This document shows positions 32,943-43,703 of a stretch of DNA of 64,000 nucleotides, piece after piece. The notes under the pieces are model-generated. The model was not told the origin of the DNA, ran no database searches, and saw nothing but the letters and a program-made list of their open reading frames with translations. The position numbers and the translations under genes were made by a program. The DNA is from Selaginella moellendorffii (lineage: Eukaryota; Streptophyta; Lycopodiopsida; Selaginellales; Selaginellaceae): contig NW_003314309.1 in the NCBI RefSeq assembly GCF_000143415.4, positions 489,459 to 553,458 of the forward strand, written 5' to 3'. Numbering within the stretch: position 1 is the stretch's first letter; the number at the start of each line of letters is the position of its first letter.

Positions 32943-34895
32943 TCACTTGCGCTCGTCGTCGTCGTTAGCACCGAACTGCGTGGCATTCCCATTCCAGTAC
33001 GTGTTGCCTCGCTTGAACATATCGTTGTCCTCGTCGTGCCTCAGAGTGTGGACGTTACTTCCCCAGCTAGTGGATCTCTTCGCGGGTGGCGGCGCTTTTC
33101 TCGAGTTATCAGCGTCATTGCTGCTGGGCTTCGAAGCTGGAAGAGAAAATCATACACAATGAGAGCAAGAACAAGAACTAAGAACAAACCTGCTGGCGAT
33201 GGCGACGGAGATGGAGGAGACTTTGGCCTCTCGGAAGGAGAAGCGTTGCCACCACGAACGTAAGAAAGAGGATTAAGATACGTGAGCCATCGCCCCATAC
33301 CACCAGTTGGACTGGAAGGCTTCGAGGGGCTTGTCACAAGCTTGGCATCGCTGCTTGGTACCAGGATAAGCACAGCGCGGTAGCCGATATCAAGGTCCAC
33401 CAGAGCTTTCTCGTAATCTGGAAGACGAGATGTTAAGAGTAGAAAGAAACCATCAACTCTACCTTCGGCATTGAAGATCTTGCGAGGAAATGGAACCGCA
33501 AAGGCGTAGCTCGCGTTGCCATCCGTCCTGTTCTCGTCCACGAAGGATTTCACTGTCCAGAGAGTGTCGCTCTTCTCAAACTCGCGGCGGATCACTGCTC
33601 CATCCGTGAGCTTCACTTGCAAGTGGACCTTGTCTGGGATTCTCAAAGGTCTCGGCTCGGGTGGCGGTGGCGATGGTGGAGTGGTGGTCTTCTTCTTGGC
33701 CACCGGCACTTCGAGCACGCAGCCCTTTACTTCTTCCACAGGCTCCACGCTCTGGTCGGGTGGAGTTTGGATTTCCTCTTCCATGGCTTGCGCAGTCAAC
33801 ACAGGCATCTGGCTCGTATCTTCCGAGAGCTCCTCACCACGATCGGACTCGGTTCGTGGCACTGGTTTCGAGAGCTCGTCACCCGGATCGGACGTGGTTG
33901 CTAGTGTCTCGTTCTTTTCCTCGACTTTGCAAAGAGACGCTTCTTTTGATGCTGGCAAAGTTTGTGTCGGCTCCTCGGGTTTTGAGGATGCGGCGTTCTG
34001 CGGACTTTCAAGACTTGATGACAAAGTTTGTGTCGGCTCCTCCGGTTTTGAGGATGCGGCGTTCTGCGGAGTTTCAAGGCTTGATGACAAAGTTTGTGTC
34101 GGCTCCTCGGGTTTTGAGGATGCGGCGCTTTCCGGAGTTTCAAGGCGTGATGACGCTGTTGGCATGCCCAACAAAGCAGCCATGGCTGTTTGCACCTATA
34201 CAGAAGAAGGAAGAAGCGAAGGTAATCTATCTATCCAAAACTGAAGGAAAAGTCTACCTGGAATTGGAACGTATCCACGGCATATTGCAACCTTTTCGAG
34301 AGTTCCTCTGGAGTGATGAATCCGTCTGCAAAAACGAGTTGAGAGCAAGAGAAAAACCAGCAAAGAATCCTTACTTTGCTCCCATAACTTTACACCTTGG
34401 TAGCCAATGGCTGTAATACTAGGCACAGCTGATATAGGATCTGCATTGAGACATTGGAAACAAGCTTGATCGTTTCCAAGAAGATCAAAATTGCAAAGCA
34501 TACATAAAACCGAGAAGTGAAGCGCATCAACGCTTCCATGCACCAAACGAAGAGCAACAAACTTTTCCAGAATCAAGCTTACAACCTGCGCTTGCGAAAA
34601 TCGAAGCTCTTCCTTGAAAGTCTTGTGAATTCTCTTACCTGCGGCGCTCTCCAGGTCGCTTCTTCCAGCCTCGCCGACTCCTCGCCATCATCTAAGTCAC
34701 ACATTTTAGGAGAGAATCGAAAGGGGGAAAAGCAAGAGATTGATTACTGGCAATGTAGACAAGAAATACTTTGGAGCTCTGCTGCGCGGTAGCTACGGCG
34801 CTCGGGATGGATCCCGCGAAGAACAGCGCATCCTGAAAGCCAGCGATGAGACGATCGATCGATTGTCGAGAAGCTCTTACACTATTTTGTGACAT
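32943..34895 (-). CDS. UBX-domain protein with thioredoxin-like N-terminus (UBXN4/PUX11-like)
   Basis: Eight exons on the minus strand give 523 residues: 34895-34748, 34691-34639, 34585-34504, 34440-34375, 34325-34258, 34195-33463, 33417-33190, 33136-32943. The N-terminus (FFAGSIPSAVATAQQSSKVF, then WRAPQ, YPISAVPSITAIGYQG, GFITPEELSKRL) matches the thioredoxin-like domain of UBXN4/erasin and Arabidopsis At2g43210. A UBX domain (about 325-410, VHLQVKLTDGAVIRREF, YAFAVPFPRKIFNAEDYEKA) follows and would bind CDC48/p97. Human UBXN4 promotes ER-associated degradation at the ER surface. Between the domains are three 22-residue repeats (SSLETPQNAASSKPEEPTQT; about 158-219), encoded by 66-bp tandem units. 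The ATG at 34895 is the first in frame; a telo-box lies just upstream. Confidence 0.88.
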
Positions 34896-34906
34896 AGAGT
34901 GCCCAC

Positions 34907-34915
34907 AAACCCTAA
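34907..34915. promoter_or_regulatory. telo-box AAACCCTAA near the UBX gene start
   Basis: A perfect plant telo-box 12 bp upstream of the UBX-gene ATG, followed by another CCCTA. Telo-boxes are common near transcription starts of growth-related plant genes. Whether it works here is inference. Confidence 0.4.
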
Positions 34916-34920
34916 CCCTA

Positions 34921-35371
34921 GGTAGGACCAAGTATCGATTCCCATTATATTGTTTTAAATTGTAAGAAAATGTGATTCTTCTTCCCGATCTTGCCGGGAT
35001 CTTTCCCCGGTTCCTTCGGAACTGGAACTGTAAAATTTTCCAACTATTTCGAGAAAGATCCGGCAGCCTTAATGGAAAGTCAGTTCCAATTTCTACGACG
35101 TAGGTGGATTTTCGCCTTGCCGAACCTTGTCCTTTAGTAATTTCAAAAAAAATTGGGAGAATTTCAACACAAGATGCTGATTCACAAAAAAAAAGCCAAA
35201 AGTTTTACCATGAAAGCTTGGACAGGAAAAAGCGCGAGCCAAATTTTATCACATTGCAAGATTGATGATCAAAGCTTGGACAATGAATGATTCACAGGAA
35301 AAAATCAAGTGCCTATACATTACTAATTAGCTCTCTAGGTACAAATCAATCAGTCGAATCGTTTACTTCAT
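34921..35371 (-). other. spacer between UBX gene start and small membrane protein stop
   Basis: Holds the UBX gene promoter on one side and the 3' UTR of the minus-strand gene on the other. It contains A-rich runs near 35.14 and 35.19 kb. No gene seen. Confidence 0.4.
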
Positions 35372-35932
35372 CTATCTTCCCGTGCTGGATTGATGTGGAA
35401 ACAGAGCTCTTTGCGGTGTAGGCATGGAGTGGCCGCCACTGCTGCCCTCCTCACTGCCGCCGGCCTCGAGATCCACCCCCGCCCAGCCTAGCTCCGCCGC
35501 TCTCGCCCTCGCCAGCGACGCCTCTCGCCGCTGCTCGATGTACTTGCGCGTCCGGCACAGATAGACCCCAAGAACCACGAACGCGATCACGAAGAACACT
35601 CCCACCGCGATCCCAGCGATCGCCTGGTGCGAGATCGTGATCGTCTCGTCGTCGTCGTCGTCGTCGTTATCATCGCTGGATCCGGATCCATCGCCGTCGC
35701 TGGAATTGGATTGCTGCAGTAGCCAGCGTCGTCCAATCGATCCAATCGCTGGCTGGATCCGGTGGATCATGGATCCAGGAACTTCAAACCCGTAGTGGGC
35801 GATCTCATATGGTGATTCCTCGGCACCGCCGCCCGGGATCCAGATCGAAAGTAGCAGGAATAGAGAAAGAAGAAGAAGCAACGCGCTCCTCTGGGTCGCC
35901 GCCACCTCTCTGCCAAATAGCGCCATTTTCAT
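35372..35932 (-). CDS. small single-pass membrane protein with acidic ectodomain, unknown function
   Basis: One exon, 186 residues from the ATG at 35932; the upstream codons in frame lack an ATG. A signal peptide (about 1-36, ALLLLLSLFLLLSIW) is followed by a short ectodomain ending in a run of Asp coded by (GAC/GAT)n, a transmembrane helix (about 103-126, AGIAVGVFFVIAFVVLGVYL), and a basic then Gly/Ser-rich cytosolic tail. It therefore looks like a type I plasma-membrane or endomembrane protein. I do not recognise a family. GC-rich codon use matches its neighbours, so I believe it is a gene. Confidence 0.6.
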   Translation of the reverse strand: MKMALFGREVAATQRSALLLLLSLFLLLSIWIPGGGAEESPYEIAHYGFEVPGSMIHRIQPAIGSIGRRWLLQQSNSSDGDGSGSSDDNDDDDDDETITISHQAIAGIAVGVFFVIAFVVLGVYLCRTRKYIEQRREASLARARAAELGWAGVDLEAGGSEEGSSGGHSMPTPQRALFPHQSSTGR

Positions 35933-36595
35933 CGCTGCCAAGATATCAAGCTCGAGGAGAATGGAAGTCTTTATAGAGAGAGAGACTTGACTCTACGTAC
36001 CTTTCCACACAATACATGATGCGTGTATGCGACCAGTTCAAAGTTTAAAGGTGTCGTATTTCTTGTGAATAGCGCGTTATAAGAGGGTTGTGCTTGGCCT
36101 GGGCCCTGGACCTTGAAGTCGACAAAACTTTTTTACCTTATATCCGCCATGGTCAACCTTTTATAACACTTCTTTCCGAACATTCCGAAAGCGCGCACAG
36201 ATATAATCTAGTCAAGCACGCAGTACAGATGGCAACTCAGACATATATTGATACAAAATACCAGTGACCATTGATAATTATAATATCCACAAAGATCATA
36301 CCGTTCTCCCTGTCCTGTATTCTCTCAAAATACTGCAACCTTCAACATCCATGAAACAGAGCCAGTGAGCAAACACACCACAGCATCTGCATGATCACAC
36401 TGAAGCAGGCAGAAAAGCAAAACTTGGACAATGCACCTTGGTACCGATCCTCACAGTTTTTGTATCCTACTGTTCACCCGAGAGTCAGCCCAATCCAAAT
36501 CCAATGCTTCACAGATTCTGGCAAGCCGCGAACAAAGTAGAGCACACTCGTTTCTTCAAGAGAAAACGCCTAAGCTTCTAGAGATTTAAAAACTG
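35933..36595. other. promoter side of the small membrane protein gene
   Basis: No coding signal. The composition changes from GC-rich near the gene to AT-rich by 36.2 kb. Confidence 0.4.
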
Positions 36596-36941
36596 TTAAA
36601 AGAGATTAAACCAATCTCCAGAGCCTAAGTTGTAGCCAACTCCTCCCATCAAGGAGCCCTTGCTCATGTGCTTGCTAAGAGGATCTCGATCTCTTGGATG
36701 TCCTGGACGTGGTGGTGGCAACGGGGGCAATGGTCGCAATGGTATGGTCACCGCACTGATGAGTGTATCTTTTTCCTCTGCATGGTGATGTACTGTCATT
36801 TCCCCAAACAAGATCACGAGGTATGAAGTTAGTACTAGAATCCCTCTTTGCCACATGCTCTTGACTCCCACCATGAAAGGTGAGACTGTCCAGCAGCGGC
36901 AGCATTGGCACTGGCTCCGCCTGCCCATAGATTTTCTGCAC
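36596..36941 (-). pseudogene. possible isolated exon or gene fragment
   Basis: Two overlapping minus frames; one ends with a plausible protein C-terminus (RDRDPLSKHMSKGSLMGGVGYN to a stop at 36596-36598). The segment is more GC-rich than its surroundings. I do not recognise it and see no neighbouring exons. It could be a captured or leftover fragment, or chance. Confidence 0.2.
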
Positions 36942-39900
36942 TCTATCGAGGGTTGATTATGGAGGTAGTTTTGTAAAGATTTACAGGTTTCTTTAAAGTG
37001 ATAAGATTTTTAAAAGAAAGATAATGATCTACATTTGACTTTAGTGATTGGTACATCTAAGATCCTAAGATACATTTGACTAGAGTGATTGGTCAATAGA
37101 GTCTTCTACAATATGATTGCATCACTAATCCAATAAACCAATTAATCTTTCAAGGTAGTGAGGTGAGAATAAGTTTTGAAAGAATTTTAGCATTCATTCA
37201 AGTAAGAGTTGTAGCAAATACATGTAGAATCAGACCTTTAGAAGACAATAAAAAGTGTGAACAACAGGTTATATTCTTTAAAAAGCTTATCTTATTATTA
37301 AACTTTTCATTAGTACTTCTTCCACATAAAAACTGTTAAAGTAATTAGTTTTTATTTTCATACTGAATGACTTTCCAGAGGAGCAATCAAGCACCACCAC
37401 AACTCATTTTTGTTGGATTCATTAAACTTTGTGACCTTGAAGTGGTAGTGATGGTTATATATTAGTTGACATTCAAAATGCATTGACTTTATTAAGTAAT
37501 AATATTATTTGATTCAATGGTATGAGAGTTTATTAAGATCCAAACTCAAACAAAAATAGCAAAGGCTTTTCAACTATACTCTCTTATACATCTTTTTCAA
37601 CCAAAGATGAAAACAAAAATAACTCTTTAACCTATATAAATAACATGATGTAACCTCTTAAATTTAGATTTCTTGAAAGGTAACTTAAGTATTATTTAAA
37701 ATCCAGAACACTTAACCCTAAGACCCTTAATAGATTGAAAAATAAAGTGCAAGTCTTTTTCCTTTACATTTGAATCATAAACTGTCTTAAAGAAAACCTA
37801 AAATTCTAGAGTAATAAAGCAATATGGACTCTAGTTATTGCCACTTAAAATACACTTTCAAAGAAAGAAAGTGTCCAAACCTATATAAGATAAAATCACT
37901 ATACACTTTCGAATCATGTTGTCTTGTTCGCTTTGTAAATTAGAGAAGCAATAAACGAGAGAAATAAACCAAAAGTAATTTTTTTTTGGTATAAAACACC
38001 ATATATTTCTTTAATAGCCTTCTCCATCACCTATATCATTACTATAACTATTGATTGTGGAGCATCTTAATCCCTTCCACTCACCTAAGGGGAGGAGTTT
38101 TGTTATAGTGGCATTAGTTTTGCTCCCCTTCCTTACTCCACATTCAGTGCTAGTGCTAGAAATTTTAACATGGTTCATATTAGCAATAAGTAAGAATATT
38201 AACATTAAACCTTGATTACAAATAAATTAGAAGCACTAGATTGAGAAATATACTATAAAATATACCTGAATATTCTAGATATATTCCTCTTCTTTTATAT
38301 GTTTTCTAAAGTAAACAAAAAAGATGGAAGAATGTTCTTTTTCAAGGATGTATCTAATTTGTAAACTCTTTTATTTTTATTACCATCTTCAATTGGATTA
38401 CAAACTTTTACTAACTTTTGATAACTTTCTGACTCAATTATTATTTTGGGTAAAGACATAATATTTTTGACTTAAATCTGATGATTGAACTAGCTAAATT
38501 ATTTACTTGAGATGTTTTATTTTTACATACTTAACTATGATAGCTACTTAACTACTGTCAATGTGCTTTGAGGATACTAGTTTCAAAGTACATATTTGAT
38601 CTAAATTACAACCATAGAGCAATGTCACTAAATTCACTTTTCCATGATCATCCCATGTGAATAGAGAGTTCATCACAATACCATTCAAAAATAGCAAATT
38701 AATTATAATTAAGCTCAAAATTATTTTAAGTAAGCACTCCACTAGGAACTCTCAACTTGCAAGGATCTTACAAAGGAAAAATAAAGTAAATTTATAATGC
38801 GATATTTTTGTTTTTTGCTACTAAAATAACATTTCCCAGATGGTAAATCTTACAAAACAATGGGAGAAAATTGCCATTGAAAAGTAGAAAAAAGGCATAA
38901 AATTTTAAAGCATACTTTACTAATGGCAAAGGGGGAGATATTTTAGGATAATGGATAATCTATGTAAAAGTTTACAAAATACTAGGTAGAGGATCTTTAT
39001 TTTTAAATCTTTTGGTCTCATGCCTGTAAGACTATGTGTATATGAATAAATTAATGAATAACATTGCCACCTCCCTTAAATTCATATTACATGATAGATG
39101 TCTAGACACACTTTCAAACAATGAAAAAGCTTCAAAACTATATAGATACACAACTAGATAAAAACATCTTAAATATTAATGGATAAAAAATCAAGGGCCC
39201 TGTAACTTCTTCATGAACAAGTTGGGACAAGTACATTTAGGTTTTTGGCCAAATCCCAAGATAGTGAGATTAGGTGTTTTATATATTATATTTGTGTGTA
39301 CATGGTAATGAGAGCAATGTTATATATTATTGATAAATTGCAAACCAAGGCACCCGCCTGCATGTGGGGTGCAGGGCGGGGCAGGCCTATTTGGTATAGT
39401 ACTAAATCAATGTATTTTACAACTAGAATTTAAATGGTTGAAGGCAATGCTCTTCTAAATTTATGATACTTTATTTTATAAAATTAATTTCAGAATAAAA
39501 GCTTGGTATTCATTTATATTGTAATTATGATTTACCATATATTTAAACTGAGTGTTCCTCCAGCCAGATAATCCTGGTTGTGAAGGGCTCTGACACCACA
39601 GGATCTGCCACACGTGATCTTTCTCTGTCTCAATATCAAACCCCTTGCACTTGCAACCGTGATCCCAAATCCTGCACGATCCACTACCTAGCAGCTAGAG
39701 CCCATGGAGTGATTCTTCCAGCCGATTCGGGTAATCATCTTTTCGGCTGTCCAAGAATCCTTTGAAGTGCGCTAAGTGACGTGGCACACATGATCCCACG
39801 TCACTTCAGAGGGGTGCCACCTAAGCGCTAACATGCTGAAACAGAACACCATAATTTCTCTCAAATCCCCACAATAGCATATTGTAGCACTGACTGTGAT

Positions 39901-40280
39901 TTGGATTTTAATTCGATCAATCCACGGGCATAATTGACAATATAAGAGTGAAAAGATTTAAAGGGCACTTATTATTAGTTCACACATTGAACCTGCCAAC
40001 AGGGCATTTTAAAAATTTCCCTTTCCCTTTGTTTTTAAAACGTAGTTTTAGCGCCATTAAGTTGAGAGGGGCATGCCAGATAGATCCCGGAATCGCAAGC
40101 CCCAATTTGGTGCTGTGTCCATCTCGTCGTCCACATAATCCTTTATTTAATTCTTTTTTAATTTATTATAATATCGCCGCAATTTTTAGGCAGATTAGGG
40201 ATATTTGAGGGTAATTGCGTGGTACATTCACCAGAAATTTCTCAAAGCTGTATAGACACATTTTGTAAAGAGCCACGCTC
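36942..40280. other. AT-rich repeat desert
   Basis: No believable gene. Part of it (about 37.69-37.79 kb) resembles 23.13-23.24 kb in the same orientation: both run AACACTTAACC, then CCCTTAA(C/T)(T/A)GATTG and TTTTTCCTTT(A/T). This is a dispersed repeat, perhaps linked to the gypsy family. From about 39.6 kb the DNA becomes more balanced towards the TIC20 gene. Confidence 0.45.
39774..39806. repeat. perfect 11-bp inverted repeat with ACGT cores
   Basis: AAGTGACGTGG (39774-39784) and CCACGTCACTT (39796-39806) are exact reverse complements around an 11-nt spacer. A longer, imperfect inverted repeat surrounds it (GCGCTAAG at about 39770 and CTAAGCGC at about 39821). It could be a bZIP site pair, a small hairpin or the end of a MITE. 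Confidence 0.5.
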
Positions 40281-40961
40281 TCAAATCTGTGCGTCCGCAG
40301 CATCGGCAACGAATGGCAGCCTCGGAGTTCTTCCCAACACGCACGAAATCACTCCATACGCGAAGCAAGCGACCAAGAACAAGAACACGGTGTTGTAGAA
40401 GGAGACGAGGAGGCTGTAGCCCAATCCTCTGGCGGGGCCAAATGTCCGCTCCACCAGATTCGGGACAATCGTGAGAACGTCCAGCACCACCGCTTGCATC
40501 GCGTTGAATCTCACGTAGCGGCTGAAGCTCTGGTTCCTCACCACTGTCAGGTAGAGCACGAAGAAGGCCACAAAGCTCGCGTAGGGGAAGCTCTTGTAAG
40601 CCCGCAGCAGTGGAAACAGAGGCTCCAATGCCTGCTCCAACACGGGGAATTGCATGAAGAGGTAGCGCCCGTATTGGATCCCATCGAAGAGCGGCAGCAA
40701 GTAGCTCACGGCGGCGACGAGCCTGTCCACTGCGTCCACTGAGCCGCCGCCTCTCGCCTCCACCACTGTCAAGCTCCTCCTGGATCTAGGGTGTGGAATC
40801 CCGGGCCGCAGAGAAATCCTTCCCGGCAAGAAGGATGATAGCACTGCTGATCTGCTGCTGCTATGCCTAATGCTAGAACTAAGGGGCGTGGATTGGATGT
40901 CCCTAGCGATTCCTAGCGGCGGAGAATACCTGGGCAGCGATACTGCCATCGCCATCGCCAT
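40281..40961 (-). CDS. TIC20-like chloroplast inner-envelope translocon protein
   Basis: One exon, 226 residues. Residues 1-70 are rich in Ser and Arg with few acidic residues, a typical chloroplast transit peptide (MAMAMAVSLPRYSPPLGIAR, SRRSLTVVEARGG). The mature part has four predicted membrane spans and Tic20 family features: SYLLPLFDGIQYGRYLF, LYLTVVRNQSFSRYVRFNAMQAVVLDVL, and a final span before CVLGRTPRLPFV. It best resembles the Tic20-II/V branch, by memory of the family. TIC20 forms part of the protein-conducting channel in the inner envelope. Intronless, unlike its neighbours. Confidence 0.88.
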   Translation of the reverse strand: MAMAMAVSLPRYSPPLGIARDIQSTPLSSSIRHSSSRSAVLSSFLPGRISLRPGIPHPRSRRSLTVVEARGGGSVDAVDRLVAAVSYLLPLFDGIQYGRYLFMQFPVLEQALEPLFPLLRAYKSFPYASFVAFFVLYLTVVRNQSFSRYVRFNAMQAVVLDVLTIVPNLVERTFGPARGLGYSLLVSFYNTVFLFLVACFAYGVISCVLGRTPRLPFVADAADAQI

Positions 40962-41172
40962 TTTAGGGCAGAAGAGTGCTCCTAGGAATGGAACAGTGCA
41001 CCTTCGCTTTCTAAAAAGGTAAGCTTTGCAAACGATAAAGTTAGGTTACTCTAAACAAAGCTAATAAAATAGAACCTAGGAATATGCCTTTTTTATTTGA
41101 CAACAGGATTCGATCCCGAGCCCGGTTACAAGGGTATAAAGTGTGGCGAGCGGGGATTTTAGGCTATTCGAA

Positions 41173-43353
41173 ATGCGGTGTCCCAAGTGGGCGAGGAAGG
41201 AAATGAGCGCCTCCGAGAAGCTCCAATCCCTCGGCTACGTTGTCAACAAGGATCTCAAGCTTGAAGACGCTCGATCAGGTGATCTTCGCTCCCATCCCGT
41301 GAGATTCCTGCGCGCGATCGATGTTATTGTGTTTGCTTTCTCGGATCGCTTCTCTTTCTTGCGAGCGCGATCGATATTTCGTGCCGGCAATCGTTCTTTC
41401 TTGATGATCTGTGTGCGCGATTGATAATCTAGTGACTCTTCCGCCGTGGATCTTTCTGTGCCGGATTTGAGAGCGCGATCGATATTTCGATTCGTGCCGG
41501 CAATCGTTCTTTCTTGGTGATCTGTGTGCGCAACTGATAACCTCGACTCTTCCGCCATGGATCTTCTTTCTTTCTTGCATCGAGCTTGCATTGCATGCGC
41601 GCCGGGGCATTTCCTGATGTCTTGAGCCTGCATTTCAAGCCTTCTCTTGACGGTTTTCTTCTTACGCAGGCGAACCTTACAGCTTTGTGAAGGTGAACGC
41701 ACCGGTTCGAGAGAAGTGTCGATGAATCTTTATTTTTTCAGGAAAGTTACGATGAGGTCGCAGACGCAGTCGCGGAGGTGATCCACGAGAAGATGCAAGG
41801 GGTTTGTTTGCTCTAATGCTTATTGCTATCACTAACATGTTTTTCCTTCTATAGGCTCCATACCACATGGAAAAGGTGAATCTACCTTCGCAATCGATCC
41901 TGAAGAAAGAGGTCAGCTTCCATCCCTGGATTTCCATGTTATCTATGTTTACTTTCAGGTGCGAGCCCCGGTTTACCTGTCACCAAATGCCTATGAAGCT
42001 ACAACGCTGCTCGTCCTTCTGTGTGGCTCTGGAAGTGTCTCGTAAGTGATTCTCTTATATTCACTCTTTCTAAAGCTGTTAATAATCGTCTACAGTGCGG
42101 GACAATGGTCAAGAAGACTCTGTATCAACGTACTTTCCTCTTGCTAACTAGCCTAGAACTTTTGTCGAGCCTGCTAATGCTATTTACTTCTGCAGGATTC
42201 CTTTCGCTCTGGAAGCGTCTTGCCTTTTCTCGGTAAACTGTGTAACTTCGTTTCGAGGTCTTAAGCATTGATATATATGCAGATTGGGCACACACTCAGA
42301 ACATGGCCGTGCTCGTTCTCAATCCAAACACCTATCGCCAGAAGGTAGAGCGCAGCAAACGCAAATCAAAGGGCAAGAGGAAGGTACATTTCTCGCAACT
42401 CTTGGTATTGCATCCAGGTCGATTGTTTCGTAGGTTCCGGCGCATCCGGATGCGCATGTCAGGCATGCATGGGACTTCATTCGCACGAAAATGTCAAACA
42501 TACAGAAGATTGCCATGGTTGCTCACTCTTACGGTGGCGTACAGACATGCCTTCTCTTGGAATACGGAGGTAGCCCGCTGGCTCATTAGAAAGATTTGCT
42601 ATCTATTCGCTGCTATCTTACAGGACAAGGCCTGCTGCAGCGATTACAATGTGTCGCGTTTACTGATTCCGTTCATTCGTCAGATCACATCGAGGTGCGT
42701 ATTTCCTTAATCCAGGATGTGATTGTGATCCAAAATGCTTGTACACGCAGAGCCTCCCGGTTCACGCACAGCACTTCCTCACACACAAGTGCATCAACTG
42801 GGCAACAAGCTCGAAAAACCTGAACACTCCTCTGGAAAGTCCGTTTCCTCCGATATCCCACTTCAAACCAGAAAAAGCCGCACAGAGTCTTTTGGTGAAG
42901 AAGGGAGGAGGCAGCTCGGCAGCGGGACCTGAGGAAGAAGCTGCACCACCTACTTGGTTTGCTGCTATGGGAGAAGGTGAAATCGTCGAAGTGAGTCGTG
43001 GCGGCAAAACACAGCTCTTCGAGGTCTGGCACGACAATACTGCCAAGAACAACGAAGCCATCGTTGACAAGGAAGAACAGGACAGATCCAGGAAAGGGAA
43101 AGCGATTATGGTGGAATCTCCCTCTTCTGACCACGACGAAGAAGTTGACGAGCTGCCCCCAATGAAACCGCAGCCGCCCATGGAACAGCAACCATCCACC
43201 AACGAAAGCTATCGATGCTTCGTACTGTCAGCTGGGACAACGGTGCACGAGCGGACGACGATGTCAGCCTTCAGGCCCATCTGCGAGTTCATCGAATACG
43301 TCATGAAGCGACTCGAGCACTGCAGCACATACGACACAATCGTGCCGGTTTGA
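41173..43353 (+). CDS. FAM172/ARB2-domain serine hydrolase-like protein
   Basis: Eleven exons give 436 residues: 41173-41278, 41670-41692, 41742-41801, 41855-41911, 41959-42041, 42096-42129, 42196-42232, 42283-42383, 42434-42569, 42624-42694, 42751-43353. Start is the ATG at 41173; the earlier in-frame codon is GTG. The order follows human FAM172A/ARB2A: GYVVNKDLKLEDARSGEPY, LLVLLCGSGSVSAGQWSRRL, NMAVLVLNPN, nucleophile VAHSYGG (Ser199), FTDSVHSSDH (Asp227), SLPVHAQHFLTHKCINWATS and LSAGTTVHERTTMSAFRPI (His402). A Pro- and acid-rich insert lies before the last motif. The fold is alpha/beta hydrolase; animal members act in chromatin and splicing control, and fission yeast Arb2 works with Argonaute. 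The plant role is unknown. Exon 2 (23 nt) is tiny and least certain. Confidence 0.85.
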
Positions 43354-43703
43354 AAGGTCCGTTTTCGAATGGAAATGCCTGTGTTTTGAAGTGCCGGCCT
43401 GCAGGTTTCATCCAGCTCGTCCCTGGAACGTAAGAGTTAGGAAACTCGTCATGCAGAACACGCATCAAATACTCTCTATACTGAATCTCTCCAGGAAGCG
43501 GTAAATTTCATTGACGGTTCCATTTGATCTGAAGAGCACAACAATCCTTTTTCTTGTATGCAGATAATAAAAAACTTACCGTAGGTAATGATCATTGGAT
43601 GTACCTAGCAACGATCTCTGACTCGTAGGAAGCCACACTGTCATTTTCTCATGTTAGTTCCGGATCCATCGAAAAGGTAAATACGAAAACTTACGCAGCA
43701 TTT
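43354..43703 (+). other. convergent 3' ends of FAM172 and SF3A1 genes
   Basis: Contains an AATAAA-like signal near 43565. No gene seen. The two 3' UTRs probably meet here. Confidence 0.4.

Noticed and set aside
33661-34416. Plus-strand frames opposite the UBX gene
   Set aside because: They repeat because the coding repeats on the minus strand repeat; no family marks and no splice support.
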